A stretch of 64,000 bases of DNA from Inia geoffrensis. Lineage: Eukaryota; Chordata; Mammalia; Artiodactyla; Iniidae. Where the stretch lies: NCBI GenBank assembly GCA_036417435.1, contig CM070912.1, forward strand, positions 25,904,055 through 25,968,054, read 5' to 3'. Each line of letters begins with the position of its first letter. Positions within the stretch are counted from its first letter, which is position 1. Shown here piece after piece: positions 12,501 through 24,500 of the stretch. The translations under genes were made by a program, and so were the position numbers. The notes beneath the pieces were generated by a model. That model was not told the DNA's origin, searched no databases, and saw only the letters and a program-made list of their open reading frames with translations.

Positions 12501-15500
12501 GAGATGAAACTAGGGATAATGATCCAGTTAATTCGTCTGGAGAACTGAAGTTGAAATTATTGAGATTTGACTAATTTTTTTCCATTCTTAAGTGGCAGTA
12601 ATAATAAAAGTTTCCTCAAGAGCTGTCTATTAAGAGACGGGCAGAATGTGTAGTGATTTTCTAACCCCAGCTCTTTCTCATTTGTCCTTATTATAAATTA
12701 ATGCAGGTAACCGTTGCCCACATCAATGCTACTGCAAAGAACGCTGCTGACGACAAGCTCCGCCAGAGCCTCCGAAGGTTTGCAAATACTCACACTGCTC
12801 CTGCCACTGTGGTTCTTGTGTCAAGTAAGTGTAGAAACATCTGCTAATTTCAGCTAAACTTACTGTGTGTGAATTATCATAGAAACCAAAATATGTTAAA
12901 GTAAAATGTGCCCCCAAAGACGCTGAAATACATAGGACATTTTATGCTTATCTTTGAAAACTGTTTAGAAAAAAAATGGGTCTACGTGGATTTCTGTATT
13001 TTTCTCCTTGGAACTTGATTAAGGATTCTTGCAGGGCCAAGTTTATGAAAGAAAATGTAATTTTTTTTAATCCTGGGGGCCCCGTATTGCTAATTTTAAA
13101 AATCTGAGATGAAGTTGGGGCCCCTCAGGGTATTAACAATTGCTCCTTTTTACTACTGGAAGTAACGTGTCTTGGGATTCAGTATAAGTATATGTAAAAT
13201 TGTCTTACCATGTTAATTCTTGTGATATGAAATGCGTTCCTGTTCTAGAAAGGAGTGGGGGTGGCAACTTAGAATACAATCCTGCCATTCCTTCCTTCTC
13301 AGTAGATGTCATTAGACTTACCTCTCTCTGTCAGGTGTTTCTAATGTTTGGGGATGGGGGTTGGGCTGTACCTTGTCTTTCAGCTGATGTCAATTTCGCA
13401 TTGGAACTTAGTGACCTGAGACACAGGCATGGTTTCCACATAATTTTGGTCCATAAAAACCAGGCCTCAGAAGCACTGCTGCATCATGCTAATGAGCTGA
13501 TCAGATTTGAAGAATTCATTTCCGACCTGCCCCCCAGGTTACCAGTAAAAATGCCAGTAAGTGGGTTTGTGTTCTTTCTGCCATATTCTAGTTGAGATTA
13601 CAGAGGCTCAAGATAGCCCTTCATAAGGGGTCTCCAAGCCCAGGTGAGGCTGTTCTTTGTAGTAGGCTGGCCAGATTTTGAAACAGGCCTAGAAACTTTC
13701 TTCTCTTACAGATATACAGAGAATTGACATGTATGCATTTTGCTTTTATTATTTTCACAATGTCGTAGGGAACTGACTTTCAGATTTACCTTACTGACAA
13801 CCACTTGCCAGTGTCTACAAAGCTAGCAGTGTTTTGTGCCAGGGGGTTGGAAGTAATGGAATGAGAGTTATTACTCTTTTTGCTTCCAGGTTTTAAGGGT
13901 AAAGAACATGATGATGGGGCTTCCCTGGTGGCGCAGTGGTTGAGAGTCCGCCTGCCGATGCAGGGGACACGGTTCGTGCCCTGGTCTGGGAAGATCTCAC
14001 ATGCCGCAGAGCGGCTGGGCCCGTGAGCCATGGCCACTGAGCCTGCGCGTCCGGAGCCTGTGCTCCACAATGGGAGAGGCCACAACAGTGGGAGGCCCGT
14101 ATACCGCAAAAAAAAAAAGAAAATGATGATGGTTTGCACATACTGGTGTGGTTGGAGTCGAATAAGCACAGTGATTGTACAGTTGTGGCACTTAATCCTG
14201 AAGCTCCAGCAGGCCTCTGAGCCTGTTCTCTATGGTTGTGGCCCCTGGCATGCATGGGCACAATGAGGAGTAGTGGTCGCTACACCTGTAGCCTGGTAAG
14301 CCACTTGACAGGAGAAAGTGCACGTGTTTCCAGCAGGCTGAGCATTTCTCATAGTCTTGTTTAGGATAAGAATGTTTACTGCAACACTGAGCTTGTGTTT
14401 AAGCTGTCTGGAGACCATATGTGCAACTTTTAAACAGTAATAACAGAGAGGAGCTATAGTGTGGATGGTCCAGAAGGGTGGGCAATCCCATTCATGAGAT
14501 GCAGTTTTAACGTATTTTAATAACTGTAGAATCACAGAAGCACTTTAGGAATGATCTCACCCAACCTCCTCATTTTAGAGAGGAGGAAGTCAGCACTTAG
14601 AAAAAGTAAGCAAGCCGCTGGAGGTCCCATGGCATGATGGCAGCAGAACTGAGACTGCCCCCCGCCCCGCCCCCAGATTCAGACATTTGCATTGCTGGCC
14701 CCACTGCATTGCCTGATACCCAACAAGATCAGTGCCTGGCCGGAGATTAAACACATGCTAAGGATAATCTGCAGTTGGGGATACCAGAGTCTGGCCCAAG
14801 GAGTAACATACACAGGCCCTACTTCAGGCTTTGGAGCTGCTCTGCTGATTCACTTTTGTTGTTCTTCATTATGTTTTTAGTCTTTTGGCTTTGTCTACAT
14901 TTCCTCTATTTCGCTTGTGTTTGGCACTCACTTTATTAATCCGGAAGGCCTTTAAGTCGATTGTAGTATTTTAGGTGAGAGATTGCCCACTGTAGAGATC
15001 CTTATTCCTTATGATTTACAAAAAAAAAAAAAGACTGATTATTCAGTACATTCAATCTTGCCACATATTTTTTTCTCATTCGCCAGAGTGATAATTTTAG
15101 ATACATTTCTCTTTTTCCATGTTTTTCAGTCTAAGTAAGTTTACCCTCTCCCGTGGAAATCTCTGTTATCTCCCCTCCAAGGTCGCTAGCTAAAGTTTGG
15201 AGATCACTCATTGTTCTTCTTGTTTGTAATTGAATGTGTGCCTTCGAGTCAACCCACTGTAACACTTTTCTTCTATCAACAGTGCCAGACTCTACTCTAT
15301 GTTTATAACCTACCAGCAAATAAGGATGGCAAGAGCATCAGCAACAGGCTCAGACGCCTGTCCGATAATTGTGGTGGGAAAGTGCTAAATATCACAGGCT
15401 GCAGCGCAATCCTCCGCTTCATAAACCGAGATAGTGCAGAACGGGCTCTGAAGCGAATGGAAAATGAAGATGTCTTTGGTAATAGGATCATCGTGTCATT

Positions 15501-18500
15501 TACTCCAAAAAGTGGAGAACTCTGTGAAACAAAGAGTTCAAATGCAACTGCTGATAAAGCGAAGTCTCCCAAAAAACTTAAGAATCCAAAATTGTGCCTC
15601 ATCAAAGATACAAGTGAACCATCTTCCAGTGCCAAAGCCGCACCTGGAAAAGGGTCGCAGGCAAATTCTGGATCTGCTACCAAAAATACCAATGTTAAAA
15701 GTTTACAGGTAATTGTGATACCTCTTGCTTTCTGAAGTTTATGGTAGGTTTGCTTTCTTGGTCTCTGTTTTATATGCTCACTTGCTTTTGGTGTGTCCTT
15801 TCCTACATTTTCAAGGATACTCAAAGTCAAGTGTTTTCTGTGCAAGGTCTGACACATCCTGGGGGCTCAACTGTTAAACTCCCTTGCTCTGTCTGTTTTA
15901 AGGAGCTATGCCGCATGGAGTCGAAGACTGGCACTCGAAGCATTGAGCCCCAGCAAGGCCACCTGAGGCCGGTGGCACCTCCTCACAGAAATTCAAGTGC
16001 TGCAGCGCCCACACCTAAAACGTCAGGGGTGGCAGAATCTGTTTACAAAAACAATCCGAAGTAGGTTCTGTTATTCTCCCTTGTAGCTGCTTGTCATGAT
16101 GTGAAGGAAAATAAGTGACCTCTTCCCTGCAATGTTTCCCTCCACTAGAAAAGAGAACCTCAGCACCCGCAGTGTTACTAGTTCTCCTGTAGAGAAAAAA
16201 GATAAAGAGGAGACTCTGTTCCAAGTGAGTTACCCGTCTGCTTTTAGCAAGTTGATTGCATCCAGGCAAGTGGGTCCTCTGCTCACGCCTCAGTCTTGGT
16301 CTTCTCGGTGAGTGGTTATTGATCCATGGAGTGGTTGTGTGCAGTAGAAGGGGTTGTGAAATAATGTTTGTTTAACAGAATTCAAGCAATACACAAATGC
16401 ATATTTAAAAGAGAAATCTTCCACCCCTCCTCCACCAGTCCCCTTTTCCACTGGTAACGATAGCTAACATTTGGGGGCAGTGATTCTTGCTGTTTCTCCC
16501 TCCTCCACGTGGGAGTCTTGGTAAGCAGAGGTCAGAGAGAGAAACCTGTCCTGGAGTCCTTGGGCAATGATGGAAGGCACATTATGTTCTTACCATGTCC
16601 TCATGGCTTCATCATGGGCCTCATGCTGAGGAAGAGGCCCAAACTGACATGCATTGGTTATTCTTATTCGTGGGGTAATTACAGGAAGCTGTTTGAGGAA
16701 CGAGGGTCTCTGTAAACAACCTTAACACCGACCTTATTTAAGCTTTCTAAACTCACTCCAAGTAATTCTGGAACCCTGGAAAACAGAAGGAGCTCATGCA
16801 TCCCATGAGCTCCTTCTAGCATTGTATTTGTTCTGCTGAGTTGGTGAAGACTCACTACAGAACATGACTTTGGACCTGTCAAATGACATGTACAAACTCA
16901 CGTAAAAGATTTCCTTAACGTGGAGAAGGGCCGCAATATATGAGCAAGAGTATCTGGCTTGGGATTTCCCTGGTGGCCAGGTGGTTAAGATTCGTGCTTC
17001 CACTGCAGGGGGCGTGGGTTCAATCCCTGGTCAGGGAACTAAGATCCCACATGCTGTGTGGCACGGCCAAAAAATAACTCAAATAAAATGTCTTTATACT
17101 TAAAAAATATATTGGGAATTCCCTGGCGGTCCAGTGCTTAGGACTCCATGCTTTCATTGCCGAGGACCTGGGTTTGATCCCTGGTCGGGGAACTAACATC
17201 TTGTAAGCCACATGGCGCAGCCAAAAAAAAAAAAAAAAAAAAAAATACACACACACACACACAAAGAATATCTGGCCTTTTCAGAGCCAGGGGGAGATAA
17301 ATGATTTACATTGATGTCGCAAGCTAATTTCCTAAGAATAAATGCTGAGTGTCCTAAGAATAAATGCACAAAGTGGAAAATTAATTCATTAGGCCTGCCT
17401 GTAATTTCTGCCATTAGCTTTAAATAATCTAATAAAAGGATATTGAGTATTTTTTTGTGTGTGTGATACGCGGGCCTCTCACTGTTGTGGCCTCTCCCGT
17501 TGCGGAGCACAGGCTCTGGACGCGCAGGCTCAGCAGCCATGGCTCACGGGCCCAGCCGCTCCACGGCATGTGGGATCTTCCCGGACCGGGGCACGAACCC
17601 GTGTCCCTGCATCGGCAGGCAGACTCTCAACCACTGCGCCACCAGGGAAGCCCGATATTGAGTAATTTATTTGCTGTTAATAAGGTAGCAACAGGTCGTA
17701 TTTTTGACAATGAGTCTAAATCAGTGTGTGTTTAAGACAAAAAAAATTTGAAAACCAAATTGTATTGTGGGAAGCTGTTTTTATTATAGCTTCAAATAAA
17801 ATCTAAATGGCATAAACTGAATAAATAGAATAACAGTTTTTAAAAATAACCTATGTATGTTTTAAGCAGGAGTATGTCTCCAAACCTCTTAAACAGAGCA
17901 TCCCCGCTTGCTTTCAATGCTGCAAATTCGAGCGTTGGTGCCGACTGCCCAGACCCATTTGCAAATGGTGCTGATATCCAGATCAGCAACCTAGACTACA
18001 GATTGTCCCGGAAGGAGCTGCAGCAGCTCATGCAGGAAGCGTTTTCTAGACACGGCAAGGTAACCTTTTCACTCTTGTTCTTTGTTTTACCCCTTGCTGG
18101 CATTCAAGTTGAGTGCACTTAACTCAGCACACATAACTACAGGCAGGGTGTAAGTGTCACTCAACGAGTTTGAACACCTTCCTTTTTCCTCTGGCCTGCT
18201 CATGGTGGTGCTGTGTATTCTGTTTTTAGGACACAGCCCAAGAGAGCAAGAAGCCTGCTAGAGAAGCACTTGTGGTCATGGGCAGGGATTTAAGTGGCTC
18301 TTCGGGAAATAAAACACTGATGGGTTTTAGTTAGCTCTGGCCGCTAAAATATAGGAATAGGGTTCTAAAATGATATTGGCTGTTTTTGTTAATGTCTTAC
18401 GGTATCTGATTCAGTTTTTAGGTACAATTTGCTAAAAATGCACCTTTTACTGAAACTTAAGATGGCTACGCCCCAGGTTTTGGCAGGGTCTGGAGAAGAC

Positions 18501-21500
18501 GCAAAAGACTCCTTGCATGTGTTGGCCCCTAAGCCTGCCTTGGAGAGCATTGTGTGCCAGAGCACAAGGCAGGCTAGGCTAATGTCACATCCCTGAAGGT
18601 CACCCATCCTAGCTCACTTAGGTTCTGGTCAGCGGAAGTGCACAGTTCAGACAGGTCCCCTCACGGCAGCACTGAAGCCCACAAACCAGTTGCCTAGTGA
18701 GTCACCTTCAGTTTTAGGAGGACAGGGCTCTGGGTAGATCAGCATTCTGTTTTCATTTTTACTGCTGCAGGTGAAGAGTGTTGAGCTCAGCCCCCACACA
18801 GATTATCAGCTCAAAGCTGTTGTTCAGATGGAAGACTTACAAGAAGCAATCAGTGCGGTGAATAGCCTCCACAGATACAAGATTGGCAGCAAGAAGATCC
18901 TGGTCTCACTTGCCACGGGAGCTGCTAATAAATCACTCTCTTTACTGAGGTAAAGAACAAACAAGCCATTTATTTCAGGAAATAACATTTTGGCCCAGAA
19001 ACAATTTTAGAAATAATAAAAATAGATTTTATCCCATTCCCAGCCCTCTTGTGATGATCACATATGCAATAAATGCTTTTTCTCCCTTGATGGAGTTAGA
19101 AATAAGGTAGAAGTTAGAAATAAGCTAGCTAGAATAGTTTACCCTTGTTCAAGTCATTAATCAAAGATGAAGTACAGCTTAAACTTGGCAGGCACTTAGG
19201 AGTAAAATAATATGCCACATATCTAGAACAGGTTCTAAAAATAGTAGGCCTCTACAATAAAAGTTTATAAGCCTAGAAAGTCTGAAATATTACTTTCCAA
19301 TCTTAGTAGAAGGTGGATTTGTCTATAATAGGTAGATCTACGAAGCTGTAAGCTCTCAACTTGCAGATATATCTTTAATGTCACATAATAGACACCCAGC
19401 CCCATAAGTCTGCATTACGACTAGACTAATCTTAGAAGTCTAGTGATGGTTTTATTCATAATATGCTTTTGACACACAGCACCCTGTAAGTTTAAGGTGT
19501 ACAGGCAGTATAATGATTTGTGTACCAGGAACTAACATACTGTTTATAGGTCAACTATACTTCAGAAAACAAGCCAACAAACTCATAGAAAAAGAGATCA
19601 GATTTGTGGTTACCAGAGGTGGGGTACGGGGGAAGGAGGAATTGGATGAAGGCAGTCAAGAGGTACAAACTTCCAGTTATAAGATAACTAAGCACTAGGG
19701 GAGTAATGTACAACATGATTAGTATAATGAACAGTGCTGTGTGTTACATATGAAAGTTGTTAAGAGAGTAAATCCTAAGAGTTTTCATCACAAGGAAAAT
19801 AATTCTTTTTCTTTTATTTTGTATCTATATGAGATGATGGATGTTCACTTATTGTGATCATCATTTCATAAAATATGCAAGTCAAACTTCACCATCATTT
19901 TAAGTTATTTTTTAATTTCCTAGAATAAAGATAATACTCATTAAATATAATTTAAAAATTTCAGAAACATAAAAGAAGCAGGAGACAAAAAAATCATCCA
20001 TAATCCTATGGCTTAAAGCCAGTCACTCTTAACCAGTGTATTCAGTTGTGTATCTTCAACTATGGGGATTCCTCGCCCATCTGTCTGATAGAACTGCACT
20101 GTGGCAGGAGACAATCAAGCTCTTGTGCCCTTTGCTCTGAATTAATAAAGTGTCTCAGTGCGTAGTCAGTGTCTTTCTGATACACAGGTGTGCAAAGCCC
20201 TATGCTTGAGTCTGATAAAAATCCCAGTATATGTGACTAAATATTGTTTAATTGCCTTGTTCCTGAAGTCCGTTCTTTAAGTTTTTCTGGAAGATCAACT
20301 CAGATATAAATGGGTATGTTTATTTTGAATACACATTATGGTAATCAATTTTATGAACTCTGTTTTTAAAACACAGCTTGGAACGGAGAGGAAATCGTCT
20401 GTTCTCTAATGGACTAAACTTTTTTCTTGCAGTGCAGAAACGATGTCCATTCTTCAGGATGCTCCTGCCTGTTGTCTGCCTCTTTTTAAATTTACAGATA
20501 TCTATGAAAAAAAGTAAGTAAGGGTTATTTTTTTCATTGATCCAGCCAGTACTGATGGGTGACTTCCATGCATAAAACTGGTAGCAACTCTTAAGGAACT
20601 AGCAGAGGAAATAAGACCAAGACAGTGGTGTTCAGATTGAAATTCCAGTTTTAACACACATTTGAAGAATGTCTTTCATTTTTAGCAAATTTAGACCTCA
20701 CTCCCCAAAGCTGTACTTTCATCTTTTCCACTTGGCTGATGAGTTTTGTTATTCATTGCGTGAACATTTTTAAGCACCTTCTAGACTGTAAGCTCCAAGA
20801 CAGCAGGCACTGGGTCTGACCTAGCACCATGTCTTCAATGCCCAGTGCTCAGTAGATGCTCAGCAAGTACTAGTGGAACGAAAGGCTCTGTGGAGGGTGC
20901 AGAGCTGGAAAGACAGCCCTTGTCTTTGGGGCTGTTATGTCTGGAAGGGAAAAGACACTCGCCATATATTGTATAGAACAAAGAAAACTATCATTACAAA
21001 AGAGGAGTAGGAAGGAGAAAAGGCCTTGAGGTTACAGAGGGTGGGAGGAACCAGGAGCTTGGCCATTATCCCGTGGATAGTGGGAGCCACTGAAGTATCG
21101 GAGGAAGAAAGGGAGGGGAGAGGTGTGGTGGTGGGAAGACTTCAGGCAGTGGTGGTGTCTGAGCTGGAGTGAATGGGGGAGGGAGGGAGACACGGGGGAG
21201 TGTGTGCACCAGTCCCAGCTCTGAGTAGACGCTGTCGGAACAGAGGGAACTAGACACCACAGAAGTTTCAAATGTCGGTGAAATTGGACTTAGTAACTAG
21301 TTTTATGTAGTAGGCAGGGTAAAAAGTAGAGGTCAGTTTAATTCTGAGTTTTTTGCCCTAGGTGACTGGGAGGAAGTTTGTATGGTTAAACTGGAAATAG
21401 GGAAGAAATAAAGAAAGCTTCTTTAGGAGTAACAGTGCATTTTTTTTTTAATTCATTTATTTAATTTTGGCTGTGTTGGGTCTTCGTTGCTGTGCGAGGG

Positions 21501-24500
21501 CTTTCTCTAGTTGCAGTGAGCAGGGGCTACTCTTCATTGCGGTGCACAGGCTTCTCATTGAGGTGACTGCCCTTGTTGCAGAGCATGGGCTCTAGGTGCA
21601 CGGGCTTCAGTAGTTGTGGCATGTGGGCTCTAGAGCGCAGGCTTAGTAGTTGTGGCGCATGGGCTTAGTTGCTCCACAGCACGTGGGATCTTCCTGGACC
21701 AGGGCTCAAACCCATGTCCCTTGCGTTGGCAGGTGGATTCTTAACCACTGTGCCACCAGGGATGTCCAGGAGTTACAATGAGTTTTTTTTTTTTTTTTTT
21801 GCGGTACGTGGGCCTCTCACTGTTGTGGCCTCTCCCGTTGCGGAGCACAGGCTCCGGACGTGCAGGCTCAGCGGCCATGGCTCATGGGCCCAGCCACTCT
21901 GGGGCCTGTGAGATCTTCCCGGACCGGGGCACGAGCCCATGTCCCGTGCATCGGCAGGCGGACTCTCAACCGCTGCGCCACCAGGGAAGCCCTACAATGA
22001 GTTTTTGATCTTGGCTATGGGCATATGAGTTTTAGGGGGCTATTGGAATATCTGGGCAGAGAGTTCAGGTGGTCTTCTGCACATTTGGAGTCCCTCAGGA
22101 AAGAAGTCAGCTCTGAAGATATGGCAGTTATTTGCCTAAAGATGATCTTGAAAGACCTGGGAGCAGATGAACTTAGAGGAGAGGGAGCACTAGAGAAAGG
22201 GCAGAACTGGGTGGGATGCAACCAGGGACAGGAAGCCGGTGAGAACCAAGAGGCCAGAGTGTTATCAGGAGGGTGGGGATGGCCTGAGAACATGGTGTGA
22301 GGTTTGGGGTGGAGGAGGAGGAGGCCACTGGTGACTTGAGAGCCAACTCTGAAGAGTCCTGTGGAGACAATCCTGGAGGGAAGGGGATGGCAGACTGGAT
22401 GGCGAAACAGCAGAGGCAACTCCTGAGGGACCAGCTGTTTACATTATAGGGAAGACGCGAGAGCTCCAGACTGAGTGAAGGCACAGAGAAGACTGGACAT
22501 AAGTGGAGTGGGGCAGCGTAGGGGGTGGGGGCCGGGATTTGAGACTGGTGTTGATCATGAGGCGATCTGAGCGTGTAGGCAGGGCACTGGGAAGAGACCA
22601 TTGGAGCAGCTAACATTTAATGAGCACTTACTCTGTGCTAAGCTGTCTCCATACATGCCACATTTAATTCTCACGTCAACCCTGTGAGGTAGGGATTGTC
22701 ACCCCATTTTACAGATGGGAAAACTGAGGCCTAGATTGGTTATATAACTTGACTAAGGTCACATAGGTTGAGTCAGGATTTGAACTCAAATCTGTCTGTC
22801 TTCAGATCCTGTGCCTTTAAGCTCCAAGTATGAAAGACACAAGTCAGGGTGGTGACTGGGGAGTCCAGTCTAGTGTAGGTCAGGGGGCTGAAGCATAGGG
22901 TTAGCTGAAAAGGGGTATACCTCTTCTGGGGAGAGGAGCAGAGATGGTGAGAAGTATTACAGAGGGATTTGGAAGTGAAGGGGAGGCCAAGGTGAAATGG
23001 GTCATGGCAGATAGTTTTCCATCTCAGAAAATTAGGTGAGGCATTTACAGAGACTGTGTGGGGTCAGAGGCTAGGTACCAAATGATACATATAATCACTG
23101 TAATGGGCAATGGGCCAGGGATGACTGGAAGGGAGTGCCAAGCATCACTGGTTTGATGGTTAATAAATTTATAGTAGAATTATCCCAGTTTTACTTTTCA
23201 AAGAGACAGGGGAACCATTCTTGGTTATAGAGCTTTATCTAAACAGGTCAGGAATTTCTGTACAAAGAAAAACATTCTCTTTAAGTCAGCATCTCTCTCT
23301 TTCCTTGCTTTTAGGTTTGGACACAGGTTGAATGTGTCAGATTTGTATAAACTAACAGACACAGTCGCAATCCGTGAACAAGGAAATGGCAGACTGGTGT
23401 GTCTCTTACCCAGCAGTCAGGCCCGCCAGAGCCCCTTGGGGTCTTCCCAGTCACATGACGGCTCCTCAACAAACTGCAGCCCAATTATATTTGAAGAGTT
23501 AGAATATCACGAGCCTGTCTGCAGGCAGCACTGTCCCAATAAGGATTTCAGGTAGATTGCCTGTTTCCCTTGAGAAGTAATCCTTTTGTAAAAGGTCGTG
23601 GAGCATCTGTTAGAATTACTTTGGGAATGTCGTAGACCACTGAGAAATGTCATCTGTTTTGTTCTCTTTTCGGCAGTGAACATGAATTTGATCCAGACTC
23701 TTACAAGATTCCTTTTGTGATTCTCTCGCTGAAGACGTTCGCGCCCCAGGTTCATAGTCTTCTGCAGACACACGAGGGCACCGTGCCTTTATTAAGGTGA
23801 CTGTGTCAAAGCCATTGTGACACCTTAGTCCTCCTCTTTATAGAAAGTCCGCCACCTGCCTGCACCTCTCCCCAGGCACGCACTGTACCAGGCTTCAGCC
23901 TGACGTTTTTAGCTACCACTTGTAGTCGAAGTGTATCTGAAATGGGATCCATTCACTCGATATTTCAACAAGAAATTGTGTTTGTGCTGAATTCTAGAAA
24001 CATCAGCATGAATAGGGCAGATTCTTCTCCACAGAGAAAAGATTATTGGAAGTGCTGTGCACAAGTACTATGAGAGAGTGCACGGTCTCAAATAGTTGTA
24101 GATTTCAGTGTTTGTAGGAGAAAAGTATTCAGAAGTCCTTTCAGCCACACCATGGGCCACGTGTTAGGCTTAATAGAGGGGCCAACACAGAACCAAGTTG
24201 TCTTAAAGCCACCGAACTGATACGTTAGAGGAGATTGAACTTGCAACCCTGTTGCCTTATTTTTAACTCCCTCTGCTAGAAAATTGCCCAGGAATTTTTG
24301 ATACCATCAGAATGCATCGAAGAGAGAAATGCCACAGTGATTGCCTCTCTAGGGCCTTAATTTAACTTTGAAACCCAGATCATGGGCATCTTAACAGAAA
24401 TTATTTATTAATGGATGTGTTAAAATAAAGGCAGGCGTCTGTTTGGCAAGTGCTTTGCTTTTCCATTATTTTAATTAACCTGTTTCTCCCCGCACTTCAG

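Larger units (their letters stand above)
16308..17869 (+). other. MARF1 intron 10
   Basis: Contains three SINEs (listed separately) and a perfect 14-base hairpin at 16785-16817. No exon seen. Confidence 0.6.
20514..23314 (+). other. MARF1 intron 13
   Basis: A 2.8-kb intron with two SINEs at 21439-21992, a GA-rich tract of probable ancient LINE origin about 20900-22600, and a MIR about 22612-22820. No exon seen. Confidence 0.6.

Noticed and set aside
13917..14122. tRNA-like sequence (box A/box B) as a tRNA gene
   Set aside because: It is the tRNA-derived head of a SINE, repeated with the same body many times here; no cloverleaf with a usable anticodon arm.
15303..15857. 184-codon antisense frame over MARF1 exon 8
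   Set aside because: A shadow of the sense coding sequence; it crosses an exon/intron border and has no family similarity.
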